A stretch of DNA of 64,000 bases from the NCBI RefSeq assembly GCF_018863235.1, contig NZ_JAHKRS010000003.1, forward strand, positions 186,001-250,000, read 5' to 3'. A program made the position numbers and the translations under genes. This document shows positions 21,581 to 31,762 of the stretch, piece by piece; within the stretch, counting starts at the first letter, position 1, and each line of letters opens with the position of its first letter. The DNA is from Pseudomaricurvus albidus. GTDB taxonomy: Bacteria; Pseudomonadota; Gammaproteobacteria; Pseudomonadales; Cellvibrionaceae. The notes beneath the pieces are model-generated. The model saw only the letters and a program-made list of their open reading frames with translations. It did not search any database and was not told the origin of the DNA.

Positions 21581-22480
21581 ATGAAACTCGACCGTCGCAA
21601 TCTGCCTCTCAACGCCATGCGCGCCTTTGAAATGGCCGCTCGCCACTGCCATATGCGCCGCGCGGCGGAGGAATTGGGCGTCACCCACGGAGCGTTAAGC
21701 CGTCAGGTAAAACAGCTTGAGGAGCTGCTGGGCGTTACCCTCTTTGATCGCAGCCACAACCGTCTGGATTTGACCCACGCCGGCCAGCGATTATTGCAAT
21801 CCGTGCAGCAGGCTCTGGATCTGCTGACCACAGGTGCCCTCTATCTGGATCCGGACTCCATCAATGGCGACCTCATCCTGGCCGCCACCCCCTCAGCCTC
21901 TTCCGCCTGGCTGCTGGACATCATTGGCGATTTTGCCCACCAGTATCCCGAGATCAATATTCAGCTGCGCAGCATCCCCCCCCGCGTGAAGCAGATAGAC
22001 AGTCAGGTCGACATTGCCATCTGTTACGGAGCTCCGGAGAGCAGTGCCCGTGAAATCACGCCACTGTTTCGCGAACGCTATGTGCCGGTGTGCAATCCAA
22101 AACTGCTGACCGGTAACCGTCCGATTCGGCACCCTCTCGATTTGCTCGACTACCCGCTGTTGTGCGACAGGCACAACAACTGGCCCCGCTGGTTTGAAAT
22201 CGCTGGCGCCGATGAACTGCCCAACTACAAGCAGCTGATTCTGGAGGAGTCATTTTTGGTGCTGGATGCTGTCAAGGCGGGTTACGGTATTGCTCTGGCA
22301 GACCGTCTGGAAATACACCGGGAACTGAACAGCGGCCAGCTGGTTACCTTGTTTGAGGACAGTCTCGAAGCCGCCGAAGAATATTACCTGGCAAGTAATC
22401 GCAAGGCACAATCGTTGCGTTCACAATTGTTTATCGAATTTTTGCGCGAGGCGATTCAACCGGTTGTGACTCAAGAGTGA
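21581..22480 (+). CDS. LysR-family regulator (GcvA-like)
   Basis: 299-residue transcription factor. The winged helix-turn-helix is at residues ~8-65: NLPLNAMRAFEMAARHCHMR, AAEELGVTHGALSRQVKQLE, LFDRSHNRLDLTHAGQRLL, and the rest is a type 2 periplasmic-binding fold effector domain. The N-terminal pattern resembles GcvA-type regulators. Divergent transcription from the aminotransferase/dehydrogenase pair makes that operon its likely target, with the omega-amino acid or an intermediate as inducer (inference). Confidence 0.92.
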   Translation: MKLDRRNLPLNAMRAFEMAARHCHMRRAAEELGVTHGALSRQVKQLEELLGVTLFDRSHNRLDLTHAGQRLLQSVQQALDLLTTGALYLDPDSINGDLILAATPSASSAWLLDIIGDFAHQYPEINIQLRSIPPRVKQIDSQVDIAICYGAPESSAREITPLFRERYVPVCNPKLLTGNRPIRHPLDLLDYPLLCDRHNNWPRWFEIAGADELPNYKQLILEESFLVLDAVKAGYGIALADRLEIHRELNSGQLVTLFEDSLEAAEEYYLASNRKAQSLRSQLFIEFLREAIQPVVTQE

Positions 22481-22553
22481 AATGCTACACTCACAAACAC
22501 CAATCACAACGGGCCATATCTGCCAAACCCAACCCTTACACAGCGTGACCCCC

Positions 22554-22979
22554 ATGGACATCCAACTGACTATCACAAATTTCACCGACCATCAGGACGC
22601 CCTCTATAAAGTCCGCCACCAAGTGTTTGTGATCGAACAAAACGTACCTGCCGATATGGAGCTTGATGACCGCGATGAACACTGCCTGCATGCACTCATC
22701 ACGTTAAACGGCGAACCCGTTGCCACCGGGCGGATAGACCTCGAGCAAAAGGGTCGCATTGGTCGGGTAGCGGTCATGCAGAACACACGTCAATATGGAC
22801 TGGGGCGCAGGATCATGGACGCATTGGAAGAAGAAGCCCGCGCAGCGGGTCTCAAGAGCGTCTGGTTACACGCCCAGGAAAGCGCACTCGGGTTTTATGA
22901 AAAGCTGGGCTATCAGGTTCACGGAGACGCGTTTATGGAAGCCGGCATCTTGCACAAGCCGATGGATAAAACGCTTTGA
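22554..22979 (+). CDS. GNAT-family N-acetyltransferase (ElaA-like)
   Basis: About 141-residue acetyl-CoA-dependent acyltransferase. It carries YKVRHQVFVIEQNVPADMEL, typical of the ElaA-type GNAT group, the acetyl-CoA loop QYGLGRRIMDALEEEA, and the C-terminal LHAQESALGFYEKLGYQ. Substrate unknown. Two starts are possible: ATG at 22482, one base after the lysR stop, which would suggest translational coupling, or ATG at 22554, which matches the fold's first strand (MDIQLTITNF) and is preferred. Confidence 0.82.
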   Translation: MDIQLTITNFTDHQDALYKVRHQVFVIEQNVPADMELDDRDEHCLHALITLNGEPVATGRIDLEQKGRIGRVAVMQNTRQYGLGRRIMDALEEEARAAGLKSVWLHAQESALGFYEKLGYQVHGDAFMEAGILHKPMDKTL

Positions 22980-23033
22980 CAGATGCCCGATAACGTTCAG
23001 ACTCACAGATTATAATAAACACAAGAGCAAAGT

Positions 23034-24209
23034 ATGCGTCGCGCGCCCATCTTACTGATCGTTCTGCCGGTTATTATTCTGCTGGTCCTGGCAGCAGGCT
23101 TTTTCATGCTGGCTCCGGCCCAGATTGAGAAGTCACTGAACCGCGTTACAGCGCACACCCCCTTCCCCATTCCGAAACAGACTCAAGAGTTACACAACAG
23201 TCTGATTATTGGTGATCTGCACGCCGACAGCACCTTGTGGAAAAGAGACCTTCGCAAACATTCAAGTCGCGGGCATGTAGATCTGCCACGCCTGCGCGAA
23301 GGCAACGTTGCACTGCAAATGTTTACCAGTGTCACCAAATCACCGCGCGGTCAAAATTACACCCACAACGCCACCGACAGCAGTGACAACATCACACTGC
23401 TGGCCATCGCCCAGCTCTGGCCGATCCGAACCTGGAACAACCTTACCGAGCGCGCACTGTATGAAGCCGAGAAAATACACCATCTCGACCAAGCTTCTCC
23501 CGATGAATTCAAATTGATTCTCACATCGAACGACCTGCAGAACCTCATAGAACAACGTAAAAAAGGCTCAAAGATTATTGGTGGACTTCTGGGCACCGAA
23601 GGATCCCACGCTCTGGAAGGCAAGCTGGAGAACATCCAGCGACTTTACGATACCGGCTATCGCATGATGGGCCTGCAACATTTTTTTGATAATCAGCTTG
23701 GTGGCTCTCTGCACGGAGAAAGCAATGAAGGCCTCACCCAATTCGGCAAGGACGCCATCATGGAAATGGAGCGACTCGGCATCATGATCGACGTTGCTCA
23801 CTCCTCCCCCAAAGTGGTCGAAGACGTACTGGCGCTGGCCAACTCTCCTCTGATCGTCAGCCACACCGGCTTTTATGGACACTGCCCCAGCCCCAGAAAC
23901 ATCAGCGATGAATTGATGAAACGTATTGCAGCAAAGGGAGGCCTGATTGGCGTTGGCTACTGGAAAGGGGCCGTGTGTGACGATATCCCTGAAAATATTG
24001 TGCAGGCCATCCGCTACGGCATCGATCTCGTCGGTGTCGATCACATTGCCCTGGGGTCCGATTTCGATGGATCAGTCAGCACTCATTTTAATTCATCAGA
24101 GCTGGCAGTGCTCACCGATGAAATGCTGAAAGCAGGTTTTACCGAAACGGAAATCCGTAAAGTGATGGGTGAAAATATGGTTCGCTTTTTGGCTCAACAG
24201 CTGCCCTGA
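23034..24209 (+). CDS. Membrane dipeptidase, peptidase family M19
   Basis: 391-residue zinc hydrolase anchored by one N-terminal hydrophobic segment (residues ~4-28), placing the enzyme on the periplasmic side. Metal-binding motifs of renal dipeptidase-type enzymes are present: IGDLHADS (H-x-D) near 60, GTEGSHAL near 187, DVAHSS near 253, VSHTGF near 275 and GSDFDGS near 341. The family cleaves dipeptides, including some D-amino acid dipeptides and beta-lactams. It stands between a GNAT gene and a binding-protein gene with 123 bases to the next start. Confidence 0.92.
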   Translation: MRRAPILLIVLPVIILLVLAAGFFMLAPAQIEKSLNRVTAHTPFPIPKQTQELHNSLIIGDLHADSTLWKRDLRKHSSRGHVDLPRLREGNVALQMFTSVTKSPRGQNYTHNATDSSDNITLLAIAQLWPIRTWNNLTERALYEAEKIHHLDQASPDEFKLILTSNDLQNLIEQRKKGSKIIGGLLGTEGSHALEGKLENIQRLYDTGYRMMGLQHFFDNQLGGSLHGESNEGLTQFGKDAIMEMERLGIMIDVAHSSPKVVEDVLALANSPLIVSHTGFYGHCPSPRNISDELMKRIAAKGGLIGVGYWKGAVCDDIPENIVQAIRYGIDLVGVDHIALGSDFDGSVSTHFNSSELAVLTDEMLKAGFTETEIRKVMGENMVRFLAQQLP

Positions 24210-24332
24210 TCAAGATCCACTCACTTCAGCTGCTCACTGCATCAACGCACTGTGAACACAATTCTTGCAATAAAAGGCCATTCATCTAAGCTATAAGTAC
24301 TTGGCAACTTACTACTATAAGTACTATAAGCG

Positions 24333-25178
24333 ATGGCCAAATTACACTTGCCCTTGTTGTTTTTCAGCCTGACTGTGTTCAGTACTTGCTGCCACGCAGT
24401 CTCAACCGTAACGATTGCGGTTGACGACCCCCACGTCCCCCCCATTTATTGCTCGCCATCAGTCACCCGCCAGTGCATTCTCCCCGGTATTTTAAAAGCT
24501 GCCTTTGCCCACAGTGAAAACCAGCTGCAATTAACTCCCATGTCCTCAACACGGGAGTATATGGAGCTCGCAGCAGGTAATATCGACGGGGCGATTATCT
24601 TCACGTCTCCATCCCTGCCGGATTCTGTCTTTCCGGATACCGTTAAGATTTGTCCATCCCCTATTTTCGGCCTCTCGGTCGGCATGTACACGCTTGCAGA
24701 CAAGGCCAGTGAGCTGCCGATGGATTCCATGGAAGAGATGCTGAAATACCCTATGGCCGGCGCACGCCTGCCCGAGTTTCAACGCGACATACTCGGAATG
24801 GATGCACCACTGATTATGCGCACCAAAAACGTCACTCAAATGATTCGGGTTTTACTCGCCAGCCGGGTTGATTTCGCGCTTTACGAAAATTACTCAACCC
24901 ATTATCGACTGCATAAAATGGGGCTGGAAGACCAGATCCTGCACACCCGAAACGTGTTCGATCTCTACTACTATCTGGCACTGTCCACTGAAGCCCTGAA
25001 AACCAGGCCCGAACTGATAAAGCTGTGCGACAAGCTGGAAGAATTAAGACAAAAAGGGGAAGTCGGCCGGATCCTGCAACAGTCCCTGGACTCATTCAAC
25101 ATCGTCCCCAACGCGTTCGATGCCCCTCAGACAAACCACATAACGCCAGGCGCCATTAAGCTACATCGTCATCCATAA
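24333..25178 (+). CDS. Periplasmic solute-binding-fold protein
   Basis: 281 residues with a Sec signal peptide (MAKLHLPLLFFSLTVFSTCC, cleavage near CHA) and a type 2 periplasmic-binding fold like the amino-acid-binding SBP_bac_3 family (AVDDPHVPPIYCSPSVTRQC, then AAGNIDGAIIF and LLASRVDFALYE). No permease or ATPase genes are next to it, so it may be a stand-alone sensor or orphan binding protein. A short direct repeat of CTATAAGTAC lies just upstream (24291-24330). Its last 23 bases overlap the convergent AraC gene. Confidence 0.8.
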   Translation: MAKLHLPLLFFSLTVFSTCCHAVSTVTIAVDDPHVPPIYCSPSVTRQCILPGILKAAFAHSENQLQLTPMSSTREYMELAAGNIDGAIIFTSPSLPDSVFPDTVKICPSPIFGLSVGMYTLADKASELPMDSMEEMLKYPMAGARLPEFQRDILGMDAPLIMRTKNVTQMIRVLLASRVDFALYENYSTHYRLHKMGLEDQILHTRNVFDLYYYLALSTEALKTRPELIKLCDKLEELRQKGEVGRILQQSLDSFNIVPNAFDAPQTNHITPGAIKLHRHP

Positions 25179-26190
25179 TTAATTGTGACCGGTATTCCTG
25201 AGGAGCAATGCCCGTCCAGCGTTTGAAGGCCCGGGTGAAATTACTGCTGCTGGAAAAGCCCAACAGGAAACTGATATCACCGACTGACAATTCATCCTGA
25301 GCCATGTAACGGAAAGCAAGCTCTCGGCGAAACTCTTCCATCTGCTCACGGAAACTCGTCCCCTGCTCTTCCAGCTTGCGGTGAAACGTCCGCTTGCTGG
25401 TATGCAGCTGCTTCACCACCTGATCCATGGTTGCCTTGCCCTGAGGCAATAACAGGGTAAGCGCCTGACGTAACTGACCAATAATATCCGGCGAGGTCTG
25501 GATCTGTGCAACATAATCTTCCAGCATTCGTTCAGCCGCCTTTGAGACATATTGACTGCCTCCCGGGATGGGTGCAATCGCATCTTCCATTCGTATATGA
25601 ACACGTAACGCAGACTGATTGAACACAACCGGGCAACCAAAGAATGCTTCATATTTTGCAGCATCCCTGGGCGTTGAACGGGTCAGCTCCATTTTCAATG
25701 GACTGTAATTTCTTTTGTAGAGGGTACGACGCAAGGAGTGTAATGCTGCACAGATGGCATCCTGTGAAGAGTCAGAAATCAGGCTCTCACCTTTGGCATC
25801 GTGATAAAAGTAAGTTGTTGATATCAACACCCCATCCTGCTCGACTAACTCCATTTGGCTGACTTTAGCTACCACGTGCTGATAGCGGACGAAACACTCC
25901 AACTGCTCTTTTATGGTACAGGCACTCCACATCGCAACTCCCAGCGCGCTGAGAGTATTCGGAGTCATCAGAGAGCCCGCAGTCAAACCAAAGTCTTCCG
26001 CCCCGGTTTCAGCCACAGCCTCGTCCCACAAATGATTCATGGTGATGATAGGAATGCGCTGATTGGGATCACAGGCTGTCTCAAAGTCAATTCCGCGAGC
26101 CAGAAGAAAACTTTCACTGTTCACTCCGTAGCTATCCAGTGCAGCAGTGAACAAAGTAAGCCAGCTGCCAATTACCGTTGGTTCAGACAT
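25156..26190 (-). CDS. AraC-family regulator (OruR/ArgR-like)
   Basis: 344-residue activator with an N-terminal arabinose-binding-like effector domain (residues ~20-210) and a C-terminal double helix-turn-helix: TMDQVVKQLHTSKRTFHRKL and LSVGDISFLLGFSSSSNFTR followed by AFKRWTGIAPQEYR. The layout matches OruR/ArgR-type AraC proteins. It is convergent with the binding protein gene (3' ends overlap) and divergent from the TonB receptor gene at 26611, which is its likeliest target. Confidence 0.92.
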   Translation of the reverse strand: MSEPTVIGSWLTLFTAALDSYGVNSESFLLARGIDFETACDPNQRIPIITMNHLWDEAVAETGAEDFGLTAGSLMTPNTLSALGVAMWSACTIKEQLECFVRYQHVVAKVSQMELVEQDGVLISTTYFYHDAKGESLISDSSQDAICAALHSLRRTLYKRNYSPLKMELTRSTPRDAAKYEAFFGCPVVFNQSALRVHIRMEDAIAPIPGGSQYVSKAAERMLEDYVAQIQTSPDIIGQLRQALTLLLPQGKATMDQVVKQLHTSKRTFHRKLEEQGTSFREQMEEFRRELAFRYMAQDELSVGDISFLLGFSSSSNFTRAFKRWTGIAPQEYRSQLIMDDDVA

Positions 26191-26610
26191 AAGTACATCT
26201 TAATTCTGAGGCCGTGACTGACAAGTCAGGGCATAAGCATCTGTGAAGTAGAGATTATCGGAGATAAGGAATCTCTCGAAGGCATGGATTATAGGTAATT
26301 ACCCTATTCATTTAAAGCAACTCCTGAAACCCCCTTCGCCAAACTAAAAAGAGAGCAAAACCTTTAAACTTCATGATATTTATCAACAACTTATCGCAAG
26401 ATAGGCCCAACTCACACTTCGCACACTGTTCTTCAGCGAGCAATTAGAGAGTGAATATTGGCGCCAATTGATAACCCGATTGGCCGTCTAAGAATAACCC
26501 AACGGCAGCTCTGCCCCCTACCATACCTTCCGTTTAACGATAGCGTTAGCTCCACGATAAGAATTAATTAATAAAAACACCATAACCATAAACGGACAGG
26601 AGAGATTCAA
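26191..26610. other. 420-base divergent gap, AraC regulator / TonB receptor
   Basis: AT-rich region holding the promoters of both genes. The receptor start is preceded by GGAGAG at about 26599-26604. No convincing consensus promoter, Fur box or RNA structure was recognised. Confidence 0.4.
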
Positions 26611-28848
26611 ATGGCTCGTCCCAGCAAACTTAAGCAAAAACCGTTATCCCTGCATGTCAGCGCAGCTGTTCTTAGCGCCACCGCAGCTTTCACCAGCGTC
26701 TCAGCTTTGGCTCAGGAATCTGGTCGCTCCGGCGGCTCCAGCGCACTGCTGGAAGAGATTGTAGTCACCGCCCGTAAACGTGCTGAAAATTCCCAGGATA
26801 CCCCTCTGGCCATTACCGCCTACGGCTCAGACCAACTGGACGCCTTGAAAGTTCGCGACCTGGGCAGCCTGGCAGTCGGCATGCCTAACGTCGCAATGGA
26901 CGACGCCGGTACAACCCGCGGCATCGCCAACTTCTCTATCCGCGGCCTTGGCGTCAACAGCTCCATTCCATCCATCGATCCTACTGTGGGCGTATTTGTC
27001 GACGGTGTCTACATGGGCACCAACGCCGGTGTGGTGATGGACATGTTCGATCTGGAAAGCATCGAAGTACTGCGTGGCCCACAGGGTATCCTGTTTGGCC
27101 GTAACGTAACGGGCGGTGCGGTTCTGGTTAACACCAAAACCCCGACTCAAGACTTCGAAGCCAGCATCCGTGGCATTTACGAAGTTGGCGGCGAGAAAGC
27201 CAACAAGTACCTGATGGGCAGCATCAGTGGCGGCCTGACCGATAACGTAGCGGCAAAACTGAGTCTCTACACCAACCGCGATGATGGCTGGTTCAAAAAC
27301 GAATTCAACGACGAAGCCTTCGGTAAAACCGATACCTTTATGATTCGCCCGGTAGTGAGCTGGGACATCAATGACACCACCAATCTGACACTGCGTTACG
27401 AGTATCAGGAGAGTGAAGGTGACAGCACCCCAGGTCAAAACCACACCAACGGCCGAGGCCTGACCAACCCGTTTACCAGCTTTGATCGCGATTCACACAA
27501 GTTTGCCATCGACGAAGAAGGCCTGTTGGAAACCCGTGGCAATATGTTCAGCGCTACCCTGAACAAAGACGTAGCTTTCGGCGACGGCACCATTACCAAC
27601 ATTTTCGGCTGGAGAGAATACAACTCTGACTCCATTTCCGATATTGACTCCACGGTCTTGCCCCTGTTTCACTCCCTTGCTGAAATGAATACCGAGCAAT
27701 ACAGCAACGAGTTACGCTACACGGGTACTTTTGGTGAAAGCTGGACTTTGACCACTGGCCTTTACTACTTCACCAACGAAGTGAACTATGACGAGCACCG
27801 TGTACTGGCATTAGGATCAATCAACCAATATGGCGGTGGCGATTACGAAGTAACGTCTTTGGGTGCATTTGTAGCTGCAGATTATGCTTTGACTGATCAA
27901 TGGACATTAACTGCTGGAATTCGCTTCACCAAAGAAGAAAAAGAAGCCCAAGTATCCAACCTGACATTAAACACCAACCAGCCTTGTAACATTATCGACG
28001 GTACTTGCCCATTCGATTTCGAGGATGATAAGACCTGGAACAGCTGGTCACCCAAGCTGGGCTTCATGTATGAACTGGAAATGGATGCCCGAATCTACGG
28101 CAGCTGGTCTCGAGGCTTCCGCTCTGGCGGCTATAATCTGCGTAACACCTCGACTCGTCCAGACGTATCTCCAGGGCCTTTCGATGAAGAAACCGTCAAT
28201 ACTTACGAACTTGGCTACAAAATGAGCCTAGGTGACCGTGGACGCTTGAACGCCGCAATCTTCTACACTGACATTGAGGATATGCAACGTGAATTGAACA
28301 TCCCAGATCCAGTAGCAGGTGTTACTCAAGATATTCGTAACACTGCGGATGCGACTCTGATGGGTATTGAAATTGATGCAATGTACGGCCTGACAGATAA
28401 CCTGATTCTGAATGCCTCTATCGGTTATACCGATTCCGAATACGACGAGGTAATCTACGATCTGAATGGTGACGGAGTCGTTGACAACGTTGACGAGTCT
28501 CTGGATATCCCTCGCGCTGCCGAGCTGACTTACAGCGTAGGACTTTCTTACGACATGGATCTGGGGGACTGGGGTTACGCTTCTTCCCGCATCCAATACG
28601 CCTACCGTGACGAGTCTGCCTATACCGATGACAACTACGGTTACATTGATGAGCAAGAGATTCTGGATCTGGGTATCGACATTCACACCAATGACGAAAA
28701 GTGGGTAGTTGGCCTGTATGGCAAAAACCTGCTGGACACTGTGAAGTTTGGTGGTGACACCCAACTTCCAGCCACTCTGGGTGGCGGTACTTTTGCCCCG
28801 CTGACCAAAGGCGCTGTTTACGGTGTTGAGGTGACTTACAACTATTAA
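26611..28848 (+). CDS. TonB-dependent outer membrane receptor
   Basis: 745-residue outer membrane transporter. A signal peptide ends near ALAQ (residue ~35), the TonB box EEIVVTARK follows near 48, and the plug domain near 60-165 has VGVFVDGVYMGTNAGVVMDM and LESIEVLRGPQGILFGRNVT. The rest is a 22-strand barrel ending in VEVTYNY with a terminal aromatic residue. One extracellular-loop region contains DLNGDGVVDN, an EF-hand-like calcium loop. Family members take up siderophores, vitamin B12, glycans or lipids; no substrate can be named. A terminator follows. Confidence 0.93.
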   Translation: MARPSKLKQKPLSLHVSAAVLSATAAFTSVSALAQESGRSGGSSALLEEIVVTARKRAENSQDTPLAITAYGSDQLDALKVRDLGSLAVGMPNVAMDDAGTTRGIANFSIRGLGVNSSIPSIDPTVGVFVDGVYMGTNAGVVMDMFDLESIEVLRGPQGILFGRNVTGGAVLVNTKTPTQDFEASIRGIYEVGGEKANKYLMGSISGGLTDNVAAKLSLYTNRDDGWFKNEFNDEAFGKTDTFMIRPVVSWDINDTTNLTLRYEYQESEGDSTPGQNHTNGRGLTNPFTSFDRDSHKFAIDEEGLLETRGNMFSATLNKDVAFGDGTITNIFGWREYNSDSISDIDSTVLPLFHSLAEMNTEQYSNELRYTGTFGESWTLTTGLYYFTNEVNYDEHRVLALGSINQYGGGDYEVTSLGAFVAADYALTDQWTLTAGIRFTKEEKEAQVSNLTLNTNQPCNIIDGTCPFDFEDDKTWNSWSPKLGFMYELEMDARIYGSWSRGFRSGGYNLRNTSTRPDVSPGPFDEETVNTYELGYKMSLGDRGRLNAAIFYTDIEDMQRELNIPDPVAGVTQDIRNTADATLMGIEIDAMYGLTDNLILNASIGYTDSEYDEVIYDLNGDGVVDNVDESLDIPRAAELTYSVGLSYDMDLGDWGYASSRIQYAYRDESAYTDDNYGYIDEQEILDLGIDIHTNDEKWVVGLYGKNLLDTVKFGGDTQLPATLGGGTFAPLTKGAVYGVEVTYNY

Positions 28849-28926
28849 GCGAACGGCTTAATACAATCTCTTGACTGACAATCTGGCGTGGGCCCGTCCC
28901 ACAAAGGGTTTCAGACATCTCTATTT

Positions 28927-28950
28927 AGCCCTCTTATGAGGGCTTTTTTA
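28927..28950 (+). terminator. Terminator after the TonB receptor
   Basis: AGCCCTC and GAGGGCT arms with a TTAT loop followed by TTTTTT, about 80 bases after the receptor stop codon. Confidence 0.9.
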
Positions 28951-29145
28951 TGCCTACATATACAGCTGCCAATCTGAAGAAAGTAACAACTTCTAGAGCT
29001 TTGTTTCGCGCACGCCATTACCTTATGCAAACACCAGCGATCAACCAAGGTCTAAAAACAGATATATCGGAGAAAGGAAAAGCCAAGATTTCAATACGCC
29101 ACAGAAAAGCGCATTAAATACAGACAGGAAACATGAAATAAAAAG

Positions 29146-29180
29146 CACCCGTAGAACGTTTGCCCAACATCCTACGGGTG
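29146..29180 (-). terminator. Terminator for the minus-strand TonB receptor
   Basis: Perfect arms CACCCGTAG and CTACGGGTG with a 17-base loop. On the minus strand the 3' arm is followed by CTTTTTATTTC, a usable T tract, about 90 bases after the receptor stop. Confidence 0.65.
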
Positions 29181-29206
29181 AAAACAGGTAAACCAATCAA
29201 GTGTTA

Positions 29207-29234
29207 GCTGGCCACCAATCCTTCAGTGGCCAGC
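29207..29234. repeat. 9-bp palindrome downstream of TonB receptor
   Basis: Arms GCTGGCCAC and GTGGCCAGC with a ten-base loop, 39 bases after the stop codon at 29273. There is no T run, so it is more likely a transcript-stabilising hairpin ahead of the terminator at 29146-29180. The rest of the 28849-29272 gap shows nothing else. Confidence 0.6.
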
Positions 29235-29272
29235 TGTGCTTTATTCAGCACTCAGGTATAACGCTATGGTTA

Positions 29273-31762
29273 TTAGAAACGCATGCGGCCAGTAATACCA
29301 AAGGTACGTCCTTCGTTGATCCAGGCGTTATAGGTATTCGCTTGTGAGAAAGCGTCATAAACGATGTTGTAGACTTCTTCGTCGGTGACGTTCTTGCTCC
29401 ACAGCTCTACACTCCAGCTTTCATCCTGAGCACCCAAACCAACACTCAGGTTAAACAACCAGTAATCATCCTGCTCAGAGATTGGGTCGTTATCCTGTGC
29501 GGTAAAGTACTCAGAGCGGTAGCTGTAAGACGTACCCGCCGTCAGCTGCAACGCACTGCCAATTTCCGTGGTGTAACTGATTACACCGGAGTAGTTCACA
29601 TCGGAGGTCAATACAACCGGCTCACCAGTAAGATCCTGAGTAATTGTCGGATCAGTCAAGTCTACGTTTTTCTGCGCTTGAGTGGGTGAGGCGTCCTTGT
29701 AGTCACTGTATTCAATATCCTGTATCACTAAACCGCCACTGAACAACCAGTGTTCATTGGGACGGAACGCGTAATCCAGCTCCAGACCTTTACCTTCCAC
29801 TTCTGCGGCGTTGCGGACAGTGAAGGACAAACCGTCAAAGGAGTTTGCCTGGAAATCTTCCAGCGTTTGATAGAACAAGGCTGCATTTAATTGAAGACGA
29901 CCGTCCAGCCATTGTGACTTCAAACCAATTTCATATGAGGAGACTTCTTCGGGATCAAAAATTGGCAGATCCGGATCGGCATTGCGATTGCCACCGGTGG
30001 CACCACCTGCCGTACGATCCATATTCAGGCCACCCGCCTTATAACCTTGAGCAAAACGCGCGTAGGTACTGAACTCATCGGTCCACATGTAATTTACACT
30101 GACAGTACCACTGACATTATCGTCATCATACTTGCTGGTAAAATCCTCGTATGGCGCACCAAATTGGAGCTGCTGTGCAAAGGGACTAAGTGCTACCGCA
30201 GCACCAGCTGCAATCGTCGAGCCATAGAGCGGAGTCAGAGCATTAGTGATGCCAGTCTCAATCAGTGCCGGACTCAAATCCGCATAGGGATTGCTGCCTT
30301 CCCAATGATAGTCTCCGGTTTTTTCCTCTTCAGAATAACGAAGACCAAACGTCACACTCAACTTGTCAGTGGCATTCCAGGTAGCCTGACCAAACAGAGC
30401 CATGCTCTCAGAGTTATAGTCAGTGTTGGTCGTCGTATAGTCATCCGGTGACATATAAGTACCGTAAGGTACGCCTAATCCAGCCTCAATGGCACTAATC
30501 ATAGGAAAAGCAATGCCAGGGTTCAGCGCGAACAAAGTATCGTAATAGGCTCTGGTATCATCGCCAAAGTACAGCGGGTGGTTGTAATCGATGTCCTGAT
30601 TGAAGTAGAAAAAACCAGCCATCCAGTCTACGGTTTGTGAACCGGTTGAGGCCAGGCGGATTTCCAACGACTGCTCATCAATGTCCTGCTGCTTATCTTG
30701 AGTCAAAATAGCAACATCTGTGGCATCCGCATCGTTAAAGGCACTGTCTTCAAACTTGCGGTAAGAACCAATCACTGTCAGCTCCATTTCGCTGAATTCC
30801 CAATTGAATTCACCCGAAACGCCCCAGTCTTTCATATCGTTTTTAACACCAGCGTTGGTCAATGTGTCGCGATCAAACGAATCGATATAGTTACCTGGCA
30901 CTCCTTGGTAAGAACCGCTTTGCCCCGGAAGAGTTGAACCACCTACGGCTTCAATAACTCCAGCTGTCGGGCCCTGGAAAATAGGCACACCAGCACAGCA
31001 CAATTCATTACTTTCGGAGTAATCTGCAATCACACGCAGGGTTTTAGTGTCATCGATATCCCACAGCAGCTGACCGCGCAGCGAATAACGATCGCGATCG
31101 TTGTAGTCTTTATTCAGGTTTTCGTCGTGGATGTAACCGTCTTTTTCCTGATAGCTAGCGGATACACGATAGGCCAGAACGTCATCAACCAGTGCACCGG
31201 TAGCAAAAGCCTTGGTCTGGAAATAACCCTCATCACCTGCAGACACATCGATACCGCCAGCAGTTTCATAGCTTGGCTTGGCCGTACGCACGCTGATAAC
31301 ACCCGCAGAGGTATTGCGACCGAACAGAGTACCTTGTGGTCCTTTCAGAACTTCAATACTTTCAACGTCAACATAATCAGACAGTGCAGAACCAGGACGG
31401 CCACGGTACACACCGTCGATGAAGACACCAACAGATTGTTCCAGACCCGCGTTATTACCCGCTGTACCAATACCGCGAATGGCAAATACAGACTCAGAAC
31501 CACCACTGGAAGCATTAACAGATAAAGATGGATCCATTTGTTGCAGATCGCCCACATCACGAACCTGGGCCTTATCCAGGGCATCCGCACTGTAGGAAGC
31601 AACAGAAATTGGAACTTCAAGAATGGATTGGCCACGCTTCTGAGCGTATACCACAACTTCTTCCAACAAACCCTCTTGCGCAAACGCAGGAGTCCCAAGC
31701 ACACCGGAAGCCATTGCTACAGCAATCGCAAGCCCAGACTTATAACTGACTTTCGCAGACAT
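29273..31762 (-). CDS. TonB-dependent outer membrane receptor
   Basis: 829-residue outer membrane receptor. A signal peptide ends near AFA (residue ~28), then LLEEVVVYAQKRGQSILEVP (TonB box and plug start), VGVFIDGVYRGRPGSALSDY and VESIEVLKGPQGTLFGRNTS. The barrel ends GRTFGITGRMRF with the usual terminal Phe. It has the vicinal cysteines NELCCAGV seen in many receptors of this subgroup, probably a disulphide in an extracellular loop. Substrate unknown. It lies downstream of an exported M20 peptidase gene on the same strand, separated by 700 bases. Confidence 0.93.
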   Translation of the reverse strand: MSAKVSYKSGLAIAVAMASGVLGTPAFAQEGLLEEVVVYAQKRGQSILEVPISVASYSADALDKAQVRDVGDLQQMDPSLSVNASSGGSESVFAIRGIGTAGNNAGLEQSVGVFIDGVYRGRPGSALSDYVDVESIEVLKGPQGTLFGRNTSAGVISVRTAKPSYETAGGIDVSAGDEGYFQTKAFATGALVDDVLAYRVSASYQEKDGYIHDENLNKDYNDRDRYSLRGQLLWDIDDTKTLRVIADYSESNELCCAGVPIFQGPTAGVIEAVGGSTLPGQSGSYQGVPGNYIDSFDRDTLTNAGVKNDMKDWGVSGEFNWEFSEMELTVIGSYRKFEDSAFNDADATDVAILTQDKQQDIDEQSLEIRLASTGSQTVDWMAGFFYFNQDIDYNHPLYFGDDTRAYYDTLFALNPGIAFPMISAIEAGLGVPYGTYMSPDDYTTTNTDYNSESMALFGQATWNATDKLSVTFGLRYSEEEKTGDYHWEGSNPYADLSPALIETGITNALTPLYGSTIAAGAAVALSPFAQQLQFGAPYEDFTSKYDDDNVSGTVSVNYMWTDEFSTYARFAQGYKAGGLNMDRTAGGATGGNRNADPDLPIFDPEEVSSYEIGLKSQWLDGRLQLNAALFYQTLEDFQANSFDGLSFTVRNAAEVEGKGLELDYAFRPNEHWLFSGGLVIQDIEYSDYKDASPTQAQKNVDLTDPTITQDLTGEPVVLTSDVNYSGVISYTTEIGSALQLTAGTSYSYRSEYFTAQDNDPISEQDDYWLFNLSVGLGAQDESWSVELWSKNVTDEEVYNIVYDAFSQANTYNAWINEGRTFGITGRMRF

